Made by a program: the position numbers and the translations under genes
From: Microbacterium sp. CSI-V
GTDB taxonomy: Bacteria > Actinomycetota > Actinomycetes > Actinomycetales > Microbacteriaceae
Length of the DNA: 64,000 nucleotides
Reading direction: 5' to 3'
Assembly (NCBI RefSeq): GCF_001984105.1
Contig: NZ_MTQM01000008.1
Span: 744,001 to 808,000 of the forward strand
Part shown: piece by piece, positions 9,184 to 17,065 of the stretch
Layout: each line of letters begins with the position of its first letter
How positions within the stretch are numbered: position 1 is the stretch's first letter
Notes under the pieces: model-generated
Told to the model about the DNA's origin: nothing
The model's input: only the letters and a program-made list of their open reading frames with translations
Database searches by the model: none

Positions 9184-9248
9184 CATAAACGCGATTCGCG
9201 CCCAGAAACGCGAGCACACCGTGTTTATGCGCGCGGATCGCGTTTATG
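9184..9248. repeat. four-core palindrome, type B copy 1
   Basis: A 65-base inverted repeat. The outer arms CATAAACGCGAT and ATCGCGTTTATG enclose inner arms AGAAACGCG and CGTGTTTATG, so the core AAACGCG or a close variant occurs four times, two in each orientation. It ends 14 bases before the start of the next gene. A second type B copy lies at 39671. The hairpin has no U-run, so a simple Rho-independent terminator is not obvious. Confidence 0.8.
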
Positions 9249-9262
9249 AGTGAGGGAGAGGC

Positions 9263-10249
9263 ATGATCGGGATCGGCATCCTGGGGGCGGGCGGCATCGC
9301 GGAACGCGCGATGGTCGAGCCGTCGCGGACCGTCGACGGTGTCGAGGTCGTGGCCATCGGCGCGCGGGATCCGGAGCGGGCGCGCGCGTTCGCCGACCGG
9401 CTCGACCTCCCCGCGTGGGGCGACTACGACGCGGTGCTGTCGGATCCCCGGGTCGATCTCGTCTACCTCGCGTTACCGCCGATCGTCCACGCCGAGTGGG
9501 CGACGCGGGCGCTCGAGGCCGGGAAGCACGTGCTGTGCGAGAAGCCCCTGTCGGCGAACGGGACGACCGCCGCGGCCATCGCGGACACGGCGGATGCCAA
9601 CGCCCGACGCGCGTTCGTCGGCTTCCATTACCGCTCGCATCCGTTCATCGCGGACCTCCTCGCCACGATCGGGTCGGGGGCCCTCGGCGACGTGCGGCGC
9701 GTGGAGGTGGACTTCAGCATCCCGCACTTCGTCGTGAAGCCCGGCAACATCCGCCTCGACGGCGACCTCGCCGGCGGCGCCGTGATGGACGTCGGCTGCT
9801 ACGCGGTCGATCTGCTCCGGGCGGCGTGGGGCGAGCCCGAGGTCGTCTCGGCGTCGGCGCGGACGTACGACGTCGACCCCCGCATCGACCTGCAGACCGA
9901 CGCCGAACTGCTGTTGCCCGGTGGCATCCCGGCCGCGGTCCGGGCGTCGTTCCTCGGCGACGACGCCGGGGCGATGGAGGTGCGGGTCTTCGGGGGCGCG
10001 GCCACGCTGCGTGCGACGAGCGTCATCGTGCCGCAGTGGGGCGCGACCCTCCGCGTGACGACCCCCGACGGCACGGTGCTGCGCGAGGTCGCGGTCGACC
10101 CCGCCGAGAACAGCTACGCCCGGCAGCTGGAGCACCTGCGCGACGTGCTGACCACGGGCGCGCCCAGCATCCTCGACGCCCGCCGCGCCGTCGGCACGAT
10201 GCGCGTCGTGGACGAGATCTACCGCGCGGCCAGGTTGCTCCCGCGCTGA
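9263..10249 (+). CDS. Gfo/Idh/MocA family oxidoreductase 2
   Basis: A 328-residue oxidoreductase with Rossmann motif GAGGIAE near residues 8-14 and the CEKPLSANG signature about 85 residues later. Residues VMDVGCYAVD in the second domain resemble the substrate-binding helix of trans-1,2-dihydrobenzenediol dehydrogenase-like members. The ATG follows GAGGGAGAGG. It is separated from the upstream run by the G-rich tract and a palindrome, so it may be expressed on its own. Its 3' end faces the convergent operon across a type A palindrome. Likely acts on a keto sugar; the substrate is unknown. Confidence 0.84.
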   Translation: MIGIGILGAGGIAERAMVEPSRTVDGVEVVAIGARDPERARAFADRLDLPAWGDYDAVLSDPRVDLVYLALPPIVHAEWATRALEAGKHVLCEKPLSANGTTAAAIADTADANARRAFVGFHYRSHPFIADLLATIGSGALGDVRRVEVDFSIPHFVVKPGNIRLDGDLAGGAVMDVGCYAVDLLRAAWGEPEVVSASARTYDVDPRIDLQTDAELLLPGGIPAAVRASFLGDDAGAMEVRVFGGAATLRATSVIVPQWGATLRVTTPDGTVLREVAVDPAENSYARQLEHLRDVLTTGAPSILDARRAVGTMRVVDEIYRAARLLPR

Positions 10250-10253
10250 CGAG

Positions 10254-10319
10254 CGCGTGAGTCGCCAAGATTTGTCGCTTCTCGGCATGCCGAGGCGACA
10301 AATCCTGGCGACTCACGCG
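10254..10319. repeat. four-core palindrome, type A copy 1
   Basis: A 66-base near-perfect inverted repeat between two convergent genes. Each arm is about 26 bases and holds GTCGCC and TTGTCGC, so the GTCGC core occurs four times in two orientations. The loop is itself palindromic (CTCGGCATGCCGAG). The arms differ at one position. Its location fits a bidirectional transcript end, but two more copies at 12287 and 27232 lie between genes on the same strand. Confidence 0.85.
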
Positions 10320-10331
10320 AAGGGCGCAGCC

Positions 10332-11303
10332 TCAGCCCAGCAGCGGCTGCAGCACCTTCTGCACGTACCAGCCCGCGACCATCGTGCTCTCGGCGGGGTG
10401 GGGGCTCTGGTCGGACTCCACCACGATCCAGCCGCGGTAGCCGTGCTCGGCCAGGGCGCCGACGAAAGCCTCGAAGTCGACCAACGCGCGCTCGTCGCTC
10501 GGCTCGTAGAACCACCGCAGGATCTTGCGCGGGCCGCCCTCGGTGCGGACGAACTGCTCGGCGTGCGGCGTCGACGCCTCGGCGTCGTCGACCGTCTCGC
10601 GGGCGTCCTTCAGCTGCACGTGGACGACCCGGTCGGCGTACCGCCGGTACAGCGCGACCGGATCGATCCCCGCGATCGCGTATTCGGCGGTGTCGATCGC
10701 GAGACCGACCTTCGCCGGGTCCGTGGCGGCGAGCAGGCGATGGATGCCATCCCCCAGGCGCAGCGCCGAGAGGAAGTCGACGTGCAGACCGAGGGCGATG
10801 CCATCCTCGGCAACGGCCGAGCCGACCGTGTTCCACAGGTCGGCGAGCACACCGATCTGCTCGTCGGAGAGGGGCCCCGTCTGCCACGCCGAGGGGGCGG
10901 CGCGCACGACCAGCACGCTCCCGCCGAGGCGGCGGACGGCATCCGCGAACCAGCGTGCGGTGCGGGTGATCTCGCCGACCGACGCCGGATCCAGCGGGTC
11001 GGGGCCCCGGCCCATCTCGACCTCGAAGCCGACGGAGGGGTCGTACACGTAGCTGCTCACGGCGTCGAGCGCGCACGCGGACAGCACCTCGCGGAACGCC
11101 TCGAGCGAGCCGTAGAGGTCGGCGATCTGCTGGGGCGTCCCGAGCGGCTCCCACGCGCCGAAGCTCACGGCGGTGAGCTCGATGCCCGAGAAGCCGCTGA
11201 TCGACACGGTCTTGAACGCCCGCTCGTGCTCGCGCTTGCGGACGAACGAGTCGATGTTCGTGTCCCATTGGTTGACGGCGTAGGCCCAGCGCACGTCGCT
11301 CAT
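10332..11303 (-). CDS. sugar phosphate isomerase/epimerase TIM barrel
   Basis: A 323-residue barrel ending a minus-strand operon. Recognisable ligand segments are LGLHVDF, LAIDTAEY, VVHVQLKDAR and WIVVESDQ, giving the usual acid-Asp-His-Glu order. The first position reads His-Val-Asp rather than Glu-x-His, unlike the deglycosidase-like alphas. The ATG at 11303 overlaps the upstream stop by four bases. The segment KDARETVDD resembles barrels that process inosose or keto-sugar products. Probably a downstream isomerase or epimerase; not assigned further. Confidence 0.82.
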   Translation of the reverse strand: MSDVRWAYAVNQWDTNIDSFVRKREHERAFKTVSISGFSGIELTAVSFGAWEPLGTPQQIADLYGSLEAFREVLSACALDAVSSYVYDPSVGFEVEMGRGPDPLDPASVGEITRTARWFADAVRRLGGSVLVVRAAPSAWQTGPLSDEQIGVLADLWNTVGSAVAEDGIALGLHVDFLSALRLGDGIHRLLAATDPAKVGLAIDTAEYAIAGIDPVALYRRYADRVVHVQLKDARETVDDAEASTPHAEQFVRTEGGPRKILRWFYEPSDERALVDFEAFVGALAEHGYRGWIVVESDQSPHPAESTMVAGWYVQKVLQPLLG

Positions 11304-12259
11304 CGCGCGACCTCCTCGTTGTAGATGCCGTCCAGCACGTTCTTGGCGTACCAGCGCGAGATCGCGGTGCTCTCGGCGTAGTCGCCGCCGAGCTTGTCGG
11401 CCTTGTCGTGTTCGACGCTGATCCAGCCGGTGTAGCCGTTGTCGCGCACCGAGCGCATCATCGCCTCGAAGTCGACGAGCCCCTCAGCGGTGCCCATCTC
11501 GTAGAACCATTTCTCGGTCGTCTTCGCCGATACCTCGGCATCCGGGAACATCCGGTAATCGTCGTTGACGTCCTTGTGGCGGGTGTCCTTGAAGTGGAAA
11601 CCGGTCACGCGCGCGTGGTGCTTCTCGTACACATCGACCGGGTCGACGTCGGCGATGCAGTGCTGCGCGGTGTCGACGAAGAACTTCACGTAGCGCGGGT
11701 CGGCGTAGGAGTAGAAGCGGTCGATCTGGTCGCGCGTGCGGATGCCGGCGTAGAACTCGTGGTGGCAGGTGAGGTTGACGCCGTACTGCTGTGTGAGTTC
11801 GCCCACCTTCCCCCAGATGTCGGCCGCGTGCTTCAGCCCGTCGTCGGGCACGCCGGCCTCGTCGAAGTAGCGGGACCCGGGCATCACGATGATGTTGTCG
11901 AGCTGGATGCCGGACCACATGTCCAGCGTCCGCTGGAAGTCCTCCAGGATCGTGGCGTGGGTCGCGGGCACCTCGGGGGCGTAGCGGTCGGGGGAGTAGT
12001 AGACCCCGTGGAACGTGTTGACGATCCGTTCGAGGCCCTGCTCCTGCACGAACTCCTGGTAGTTGGCGACGGACCCGTACTGCTCGAAGATCTGCCAGAT
12101 CCGGAAGTCGAACGTGTCGATCGCGTCAAATCCGACGGCGGCGACCTGCTGGAGGAATCGCTTCATCGCCAGCTTCGACTGCCACTGGTCGTAGGGTCCG
12201 GCGGGTCCTTGGGCCCGCCAGTGGTCCATGTAGCTCCACTTGATGGGGCGGTCGGTCAT
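11300..12259 (-). CDS. sugar phosphate isomerase/epimerase TIM barrel
   Basis: A 319-residue barrel paralogous to its downstream neighbour (shared KDTRHKD / KDARETVDD region and the C-terminal SRWYAKNVLDGI / AGWYVQKVLQPL). Ligand segments are LTCHHEF, FFVDTAQH, VTGFHFKD and WISVEHDK. I chose the ATG at 12259 because the protein family begins here and an AAGGAGC ribosome site precedes it; the frame stays open far upstream only as a shadow. The two neighbours may act as a heteromer or as successive steps on a keto sugar. Confidence 0.83.
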   Translation of the reverse strand: MTDRPIKWSYMDHWRAQGPAGPYDQWQSKLAMKRFLQQVAAVGFDAIDTFDFRIWQIFEQYGSVANYQEFVQEQGLERIVNTFHGVYYSPDRYAPEVPATHATILEDFQRTLDMWSGIQLDNIIVMPGSRYFDEAGVPDDGLKHAADIWGKVGELTQQYGVNLTCHHEFYAGIRTRDQIDRFYSYADPRYVKFFVDTAQHCIADVDPVDVYEKHHARVTGFHFKDTRHKDVNDDYRMFPDAEVSAKTTEKWFYEMGTAEGLVDFEAMMRSVRDNGYTGWISVEHDKADKLGGDYAESTAISRWYAKNVLDGIYNEEVAR

Positions 12260-12286
12260 GGGGTGCTCCTTGTTCTGATGCGCGAG

Positions 12287-12352
12287 CGCCTGAGGTGCCA
12301 ATATGTGTCGCTGCGAGCGGGCTCCGGGCGACACATTCTGGCGACTCACGCG
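12287..12352. repeat. four-core palindrome, type A copy 2
   Basis: The most divergent of the three 66-base type A copies. The arms carry ATGTGTCGC where the others have ATTTGTCGC, and the change is present in both arms, so pairing is kept. The right arm contains the stop codon of the minus-strand gene ending at 12346, so this copy is partly coding. Confidence 0.82.
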
Positions 12353-13338
12353 TGAGGGGATGGACGGTCGGAGAGGAGAGCGGCGGCCCGTGCGAGGTGA
12401 CGCGAGGTCATCTCCCACGGGTCGTCGTCGAGCCACTCCTGGCCGCCCCACTCGCTGCAGAGCGTGCCGGTGTAGCCCGTCGCGGCGAGGGCGGCGCCCA
12501 CGTCGCGAAGGGGGTCGGAAAGTCGGTGGTCGGCGTCGTCGAGGTCCCAGAACTTCAGGTGCACTCCGCCGATGAGGGGCAGAACGGATGCCACGTCCGA
12601 GACGTCCGAGCGCCCGAACCGCACGAGCAGGTTCATGTACAGCGTGTGCACCGGTCCCGGCACGCGGCCCGACCGCAGGTGGTCGACGACCGCGCCGTGG
12701 GTTCCGGGCTCGCGCCAGTGGTCCCGGAGCAGCGTCACGAGTGCCGGGTCGACACCCCCGCGGGACAGGGCGTCGAGGTACGTCACGGGGAGCGCCGGCA
12801 TGAGCATGCTGATGTCGAGCAGCAGGCGCACGTGGGGGCTGTCGATCTCGGCGATCCGCGCGAAGGCCTCGGGCGACGCGGCCGGCGTCTGGTGCCCCTG
12901 CGCCTCCTCGTACAGCACGAGGTCGAGTTCCTCCAGCAGGGGCAGCGCGCGCTCGAGCACCGCGCCCGCCTGGCCGATCGGGAGGCGCACGCCCTGCGCG
13001 CCGAGCGCCGCGGAGGTGCGCAGCTGCGGCTCGAGGAAGGCGAGGCGCTCGTCGTCGGTGCGGCGGCGGTGACCGTCCCACTCGTCGATGCTCACGCCGA
13101 CGATGCTCACTCGCCCGCCTACCGCGTCGAGGCGATCGCGCAGGTCGTGCGCCTCGGCGAGCGTGGCCGCCGGGTAGCCGCGCCACAGTTGCCCGAGCTC
13201 CACCTCGATCGCGGACGCGAGCCCCCGTTCGACCAGGGCGACCGCGAGATCCGGGGCCGTGCGTTCGGCGCGCACGACTTCGGGCGTGAGGTTGAACGCG
13301 CTCGCCGACAGCGTCCAGCCCGCCGGCAGCGCGCTCAT
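12346..13338 (-). CDS. C-glycoside deglycosidase alpha-like barrel, pair 3, no His base
   Basis: A 330-residue TIM barrel coupled by an ATGA overlap to the DUF6379 gene at 13335, so its partner is clear. Candidate ligands Glu144, Asp175 (LLDIS), His260 (VHLKF) and Glu296 (CSEWGG) are kept. Where the other two alphas have Glu-x-His, this one reads Tyr-Glu-Glu-Ala, so residue 146 is Ala and the expected general base is missing. It may use a different base, a different substrate, or be structural. The last codons lie inside a type A palindrome. Confidence 0.75.
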   Translation of the reverse strand: MSALPAGWTLSASAFNLTPEVVRAERTAPDLAVALVERGLASAIEVELGQLWRGYPAATLAEAHDLRDRLDAVGGRVSIVGVSIDEWDGHRRRTDDERLAFLEPQLRTSAALGAQGVRLPIGQAGAVLERALPLLEELDLVLYEEAQGHQTPAASPEAFARIAEIDSPHVRLLLDISMLMPALPVTYLDALSRGGVDPALVTLLRDHWREPGTHGAVVDHLRSGRVPGPVHTLYMNLLVRFGRSDVSDVASVLPLIGGVHLKFWDLDDADHRLSDPLRDVGAALAATGYTGTLCSEWGGQEWLDDDPWEMTSRHLARAAALLSDRPSPHA

Positions 13339-13748
13339 GCGCGGCTCCCGACGTCTCGCGAGACACCCGTCGTCGGCGTCTCGGTGTCCAGCTCGCGGGT
13401 GAAGAAGAAGGGCAGACGGAGGGGCCCGTCGGGCCCGCCGTCGAGGTACGGCACCTCCAGCCGGAACGACACCGACACCTCGTGGATGCCAGGGCTCGCG
13501 GCATCCGTCACGTGCAGGGCGACGCGGTCCTGCACGTGCCACCACAGCGGCTCGGCCTCGAGGTCGGCGGGGTCGACGCGGCGGTCGCCGAGCTCCACGG
13601 TCGCGGGGGCGGATCGCCCGTCGATGCGCACCTCGGGGTCGACGAGACCGGCGAGGGGCAGGGAGCGGATCCAGGGCAGGGAGAGGCGGAGGACGTACCC
13701 GTCGGGGAGGGTGTGCAGCGCATCGTCGCGCAGCGCGGTCAGGACCAT
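13335..13748 (-). CDS. C-glycoside deglycosidase beta subunit (DUF6379), pair 3
   Basis: A 137-residue DUF6379 protein. The family segment LRLSLPWIRSLPLAG lies at residues 20-34, in register with LPWYR in the other two copies, which supports this start. No ribosome site precedes the ATG. Instead a -10 element (TAGATT on the minus strand) lies eight bases away, so the mRNA is probably leaderless. It is the first gene of a minus-strand operon with the alpha-like gene and two more barrels. Confidence 0.8.
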   Translation of the reverse strand: MVLTALRDDALHTLPDGYVLRLSLPWIRSLPLAGLVDPEVRIDGRSAPATVELGDRRVDPADLEAEPLWWHVQDRVALHVTDAASPGIHEVSVSFRLEVPYLDGGPDGPLRLPFFFTRELDTETPTTGVSRDVGSRA

Positions 13749-13756
13749 AAGTCCCG

Positions 13757-13785
13757 AATCTACCGACTAATGTCGCAAATAGGAA
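13757..13785 (-). promoter_or_regulatory. leaderless promoter with CGAC-TAAT-GTCG operator
   Basis: On the minus strand, -10 TAGATT (13757-13762) lies 17 bases from a weak -35 TTCCTA (13780-13785). A perfect palindrome CGACTAATGTCG (13764-13775) fills the spacer, so a bound repressor would block polymerase. The -10 is eight bases from the ATG at 13748. The same palindrome pattern occurs at 17005 and 24012. Confidence 0.65.
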
Positions 13786-13791
13786 GAAGTG

Positions 13792-15066
13792 TCAGGCGGG
13801 GATCGCCGCGCCGCGGATCGCCGCGAGCGTCGGGCGACCCTCGGCGAACCATCGCGGGAACACCGCCTCGAACAGCTGCTCTCGGGCGAGGTCCACCCCG
13901 CCGCGCAACGGCTCGCGGGCGTCGTTGACGCTGGTCACGATCGACAGGTCCCGCGTGGCGAGCGGCAGGGAGAGCTCGTAGACCCGGTGGCGCACCTCGG
14001 CGAGGAACAGCTCGCCCGCGGCCGCCACGGCTCCGCCGATGACGATGACGCTCGGGTTGAACATGTTCACGAGAGCGGCGACCGCTTCGCCGATCTGCCG
14101 CGCGGAGGCCTGGATGAGTGAGATCGCGAGCGCGTCGCCCCGCTCGGCGGCCTTCGAGATGTCTTCGGGGGCGAGTTCGGTGCCCGAGGCGAGGATGTCG
14201 GCGATCGCACCCGTGCCCCCGGCCGCGACAGCCTCGCGCGCGTCGCGCACGAGGGCCCAGCCGCCGGCGACGGCTTCGAGGCATCCGATCTTCCCGCACC
14301 GGCACTGCTGCTCCGCCCCCGGAACCCGGACGTGGCCCATGTCACCGGCGGCGCCGTTCGCGCCGCGGTGCAGGCGCCCGTGCGACACGAGCCCCGCGCC
14401 GATGCCGGTGCCGACCTTGCAGTAGATGAGGTCGGGGTTGTCCTCGCGCCGACGCGCGCGCTCCCCGGCGGCGAGGATGTTCACGTCGTTGTCGACCCAG
14501 ACCGGCGCCGAGTAGCGCTCCTCGAAGCGCGAGCGGACGTCGAAGTTGTTCCACCCGGGCATGATCGGCGGGGCGACCGGCCGGCCGGTCTCGAAGTCGA
14601 CCGGGCCCGGGAGGCCCACGACCACGGCCCAGACCGCGGGGTTTCCGTCGCTCTCGAGGAGTTCGTCGACCATCGACGTCGCGACCGCGAGGGTCTCGTC
14701 GGGGCCGCTGGCGATGTCCCACGCCCGGTGCGCCTCGGCGCGGATCTCGCCGTCGAGGTCGGTGACGCCCACATGGATGTGCAGTCCGCCGAGCGCGCAC
14801 ACGACGATCCGTCCGCGCTCGGAGCGGAAGCGCAGGGTGCGCGGAGCCCGCCCGCCCGAGGAGGGGGCGTACTCGGCGTCCTCGAGGAAGCCCATCTCGA
14901 CGGCGCGATCGACCCGCTGCGTCACGACGCCGCGGCCGAGTCCCGTGACGCGACCGATCTCGGGACGCGTCACCGCCTCGCCGAGTCGGACCATGTTGAC
15001 GATCCGCAGCAGGCTCGTGACCTCGTCGGTCTGTGCGCCGAAGCGGAGCGTGGAGACGTTGGCCAT
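13792..15066 (-). CDS. ROK family transcriptional regulator
   Basis: A 424-residue ROK protein. An N-terminal winged helix (about residues 20-75, with TRPEIGRVTGLGRGVVTQRV as recognition region) precedes the sugar-kinase-like domain. The zinc-binding cluster CRCGKIGCLE is intact. ROK repressors sense sugars or sugar derivatives. Placed between the two catabolic blocks and divergent from a Gfo/Idh gene, it is the best local candidate for the regulator that reads the CGAC-N4-GTCG palindromes. Its own upstream region has a half-like site, so it may control itself. Confidence 0.88.
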   Translation of the reverse strand: MANVSTLRFGAQTDEVTSLLRIVNMVRLGEAVTRPEIGRVTGLGRGVVTQRVDRAVEMGFLEDAEYAPSSGGRAPRTLRFRSERGRIVVCALGGLHIHVGVTDLDGEIRAEAHRAWDIASGPDETLAVATSMVDELLESDGNPAVWAVVVGLPGPVDFETGRPVAPPIMPGWNNFDVRSRFEERYSAPVWVDNDVNILAAGERARRREDNPDLIYCKVGTGIGAGLVSHGRLHRGANGAAGDMGHVRVPGAEQQCRCGKIGCLEAVAGGWALVRDAREAVAAGGTGAIADILASGTELAPEDISKAAERGDALAISLIQASARQIGEAVAALVNMFNPSVIVIGGAVAAAGELFLAEVRHRVYELSLPLATRDLSIVTSVNDAREPLRGGVDLAREQLFEAVFPRWFAEGRPTLAAIRGAAIPA

Positions 15067-15112
15067 GCTCGATCTTCACACAAGGGCGGCCTCCCGCTCC
15101 CGGTTTCGCGTC

Positions 15113-15131
15113 ATCTATGGTTCATTAGTCT
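15113..15131 (-). promoter_or_regulatory. possible ROK gene promoter with half operator
   Basis: On the minus strand AGACTAATG is followed, at the distance seen in the other promoters of this group, by a -10-like CATAGAT (15113-15119). Only one half of the CGAC palindrome is recognisable. The transcript would begin about 45 bases before the ATG at 15066. This is weaker than the sites at 13764, 17005 and 24012. Confidence 0.35.
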
Positions 15132-15134
15132 CGA

Positions 15135-15159
15135 ACTTCGGCGCCATTCGTGCCGAAGT
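15135..15159. promoter_or_regulatory. inverted repeat ACTTCGGC-N9-GCCGAAGT
   Basis: Perfect 8-base arms (15135-15142 and 15152-15159) lie between the divergent promoter region and the ATG at 15177. The position, at or after the expected transcript start, suits a repressor site or a 5'-leader hairpin. No second copy was noticed in the window. Confidence 0.45.
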
Positions 15160-15176
15160 GGCCGCGAAGGAGCGTC

Positions 15177-16223
15177 ATGACCTGGGGAGTGGGCATCATC
15201 GGGGCCGGTCCCGGGGTGGCGGCATTGCACGCGCCGACGCTGGCGCGGACCGCGGGCGACTTCCGCCTCGTGCACGTCAGCGACGGCGGCAGCGGGCGCG
15301 CCGCCGCGATCGCCGAGCGCTTCGGCGCACGCTCCTCGACCGGCGTGGAGGCGCTGCTGGCCGACGCCGAGGTCGAGGTCGTCGCCGTGTGCAGCCCGCC
15401 CGAGCAGCACGCCGCGCACGTGCGCGCGAGCCTCGCCGCGGGGCGCCGCGCCATCTTCTGCGAGAAGCCGCTCGCGACGACCCTCGAAGACGCCGAGCGG
15501 ATCGTCGCCGAGTGCGCCGACGCCGGCGCCCTCCTGGTGGTGGGCACGAATCACCTGTTCGACCCGGCGTGGTCGCGGGCCACTCACCACCTGCACGCCA
15601 CGCGCGATCGCGTGCGGTCGGTGTCGGTGACGCTGTCGCTCGCGCCTAACGGGAGGTATCACGAGCTCGTCACGGGCGCGCCCCTTCCCTCGGCACCGGG
15701 GCCCGCTCGCCCGCCCATCGACCCCGACGACCGCGAGCTGAGCGCGCGGATCGTCCGGCAGCTGGTCGTCGGGCTGGCCGTGCACGATCTGCCGCTCGTG
15801 CGCGATCTCGTCCCGGATGCCACCGAGGTCGTGTGGGCGCGACCGGTCGCGCCCATCGGGTTCGACCTCGCCCTCCGCTCGTCCGATGCGGTCGTGCGTT
15901 TCACCGCGGTGATGGGGCCCCACGGGGCGGACTCGCTGTGGCGGGTGAACGTCGCGACCGACGGCGCGCGCATCGACGTCGAGTTCCCGCCCCCGTTCGT
16001 GCACGCGGGCAGCGCCCGCACCACGGTTCGCGACGGGCGCGGCATCCAGACCGCGTATCCGATCGACCGGCGCGACGGGTACGACGCGGAGTGGCGCGCG
16101 CTCGCGGCCCTGCTGCGCGGCGAGACGGCGATGGAGTACGACGAGCTGCGCGCGGATGCCGCGTTCGTCATCGCCGTGGCCGACGGCGCCGCCGCGGCCG
16201 TGCGGGCGGGGGTGGCCGCGTGA
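15177..16223 (+). CDS. Gfo/Idh/MocA family oxidoreductase 3
   Basis: A 348-residue oxidoreductase with Rossmann motif GAGPGVA near residues 8-14 and the signature CEKPLATT. The ATG at 15177 follows GAAGGAG; the frame is open a further nine codons upstream with no ribosome site. The second domain is more divergent than in the two other Gfo/Idh proteins here. It is coupled by a four-base overlap to an unknown gene, and the pair reads away from the ROK gene. A sugar or cyclitol dehydrogenase role is likely; the substrate is unknown. Confidence 0.8.
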   Translation: MTWGVGIIGAGPGVAALHAPTLARTAGDFRLVHVSDGGSGRAAAIAERFGARSSTGVEALLADAEVEVVAVCSPPEQHAAHVRASLAAGRRAIFCEKPLATTLEDAERIVAECADAGALLVVGTNHLFDPAWSRATHHLHATRDRVRSVSVTLSLAPNGRYHELVTGAPLPSAPGPARPPIDPDDRELSARIVRQLVVGLAVHDLPLVRDLVPDATEVVWARPVAPIGFDLALRSSDAVVRFTAVMGPHGADSLWRVNVATDGARIDVEFPPPFVHAGSARTTVRDGRGIQTAYPIDRRDGYDAEWRALAALLRGETAMEYDELRADAAFVIAVADGAAAAVRAGVAA

Positions 16224-16960
16224 GCGCGATGGCGGTGGGGACCGACCTGGCCGCCTACCGGTCGGCCGTGGCCGAACTCGCGCCCCTCGTGCGGCTCGCG
16301 GATGCCGATGAGGCCGGCGTCCTGCGGGTCGTCGACGGCCGCGGCGCGTGGTGGGACCGTGTGGAGCGGCTCACCGACACCCTCGGGGTGGTGGTGGACG
16401 AACCGCAGCCCGCGCCGGCCGCCGCCCACGAGCGGCTTCGGGTGCTGGGCGTGCACGTGGTGGTGGCCCGGCGCCGGCTGCGGGCCGATGTCGTCGCGAC
16501 GGTCGCCCCGGTGCCCGCGGCGCATGTCGTGGTCGATGCGTGGGGAGCGCCGTCCGAAGCGGCGGTGGTGCTGAGGGACGCCGTCGGCTGGGCGCGCGTG
16601 CTCGCCGGCGGGCCGCTCGAGGTCGTCGCGCACGCCGCGACGCCGACGGCCGACGTCCTCGCCCTCGCCCGCGGGCGGATCGGGGTCAGCGTGACCCGGG
16701 CGCTCGGTGGCGCGGGGGTGGGCGACGCGCTGACGGCGATCGCGCTCGGACCGCGGCGCGTGGAGGTGCGGACCGACTCCGCGGCGGCGACGATCCACGT
16801 CGAGATCGACGACCTCGAGGGCCGGCGCATCGCGGCTCCGAGACGCGAGGCGGCCGAGCGCGTGGCTCTCCGGAGGCTCCGGGATGCCGTCGCCACCGGC
16901 GTGCGGCCCGGTGACCTCGACGAGCTGGCCCACGACGACGGCATCCTCGGAGTGGAATAA
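16220..16960 (+). CDS. hypothetical protein coupled to Gfo/Idh gene
   Basis: I do not recognise this 246-residue protein. Its composition is Ala, Val, Arg and Asp-rich, with no signal peptide, membrane segment or clear motif. A central stretch (roughly residues 90-200) alternates short strands and helices like a ligand-binding domain. The GTG at 16220 overlaps the upstream stop by four bases; an ATG at 16229 is the alternative. Tight coupling to the Gfo/Idh gene suggests a shared substrate. Another reduced Gfo/Idh-associated domain is possible but unproven. Confidence 0.65.
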   Translation: MSAMAVGTDLAAYRSAVAELAPLVRLADADEAGVLRVVDGRGAWWDRVERLTDTLGVVVDEPQPAPAAAHERLRVLGVHVVVARRRLRADVVATVAPVPAAHVVVDAWGAPSEAAVVLRDAVGWARVLAGGPLEVVAHAATPTADVLALARGRIGVSVTRALGGAGVGDALTAIALGPRRVEVRTDSAAATIHVEIDDLEGRRIAAPRREAAERVALRRLRDAVATGVRPGDLDELAHDDGILGVE

Positions 16961-16993
16961 ACCGGGTCGATACTCGGCATCCACAGGATCGGC

Positions 16994-17022
16994 TTCCCTG
17001 ATATCGACTTCGGTCGGATAGT
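16994..17022 (+). promoter_or_regulatory. promoter with CGAC-TTCG-GTCG operator
   Basis: TTCCCT (16994-16999) and GATAGT (17017-17022) are 17 bases apart. The perfect palindrome CGACTTCGGTCG (17005-17016) fills the spacer, ending directly before the -10. The leader to the ATG at 17066 is about 37 bases and holds the ribosome site GAAAGGA. This promoter would drive the aromatic-catabolism operon. Confidence 0.6.
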
Positions 17023-17065
17023 GGAAGAAGAGTCGGAACGGCCCGATTCACCGAAAGGATCGAAG

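Noticed and set aside
9184..9248. Type B palindrome as the operator of the Gfo/Idh gene at 9263
   Set aside because: A second copy lies after dcd between convergent genes with no promoter nearby, so a gene-specific operator role is unlikely.
11300..13504. Extended minus-strand frame ahead of the barrel gene
   Set aside because: Sequence before 12259 is Arg/Pro-rich and antisense-like in composition, overlaps two real genes, and the ribosome site supports ATG 12259.
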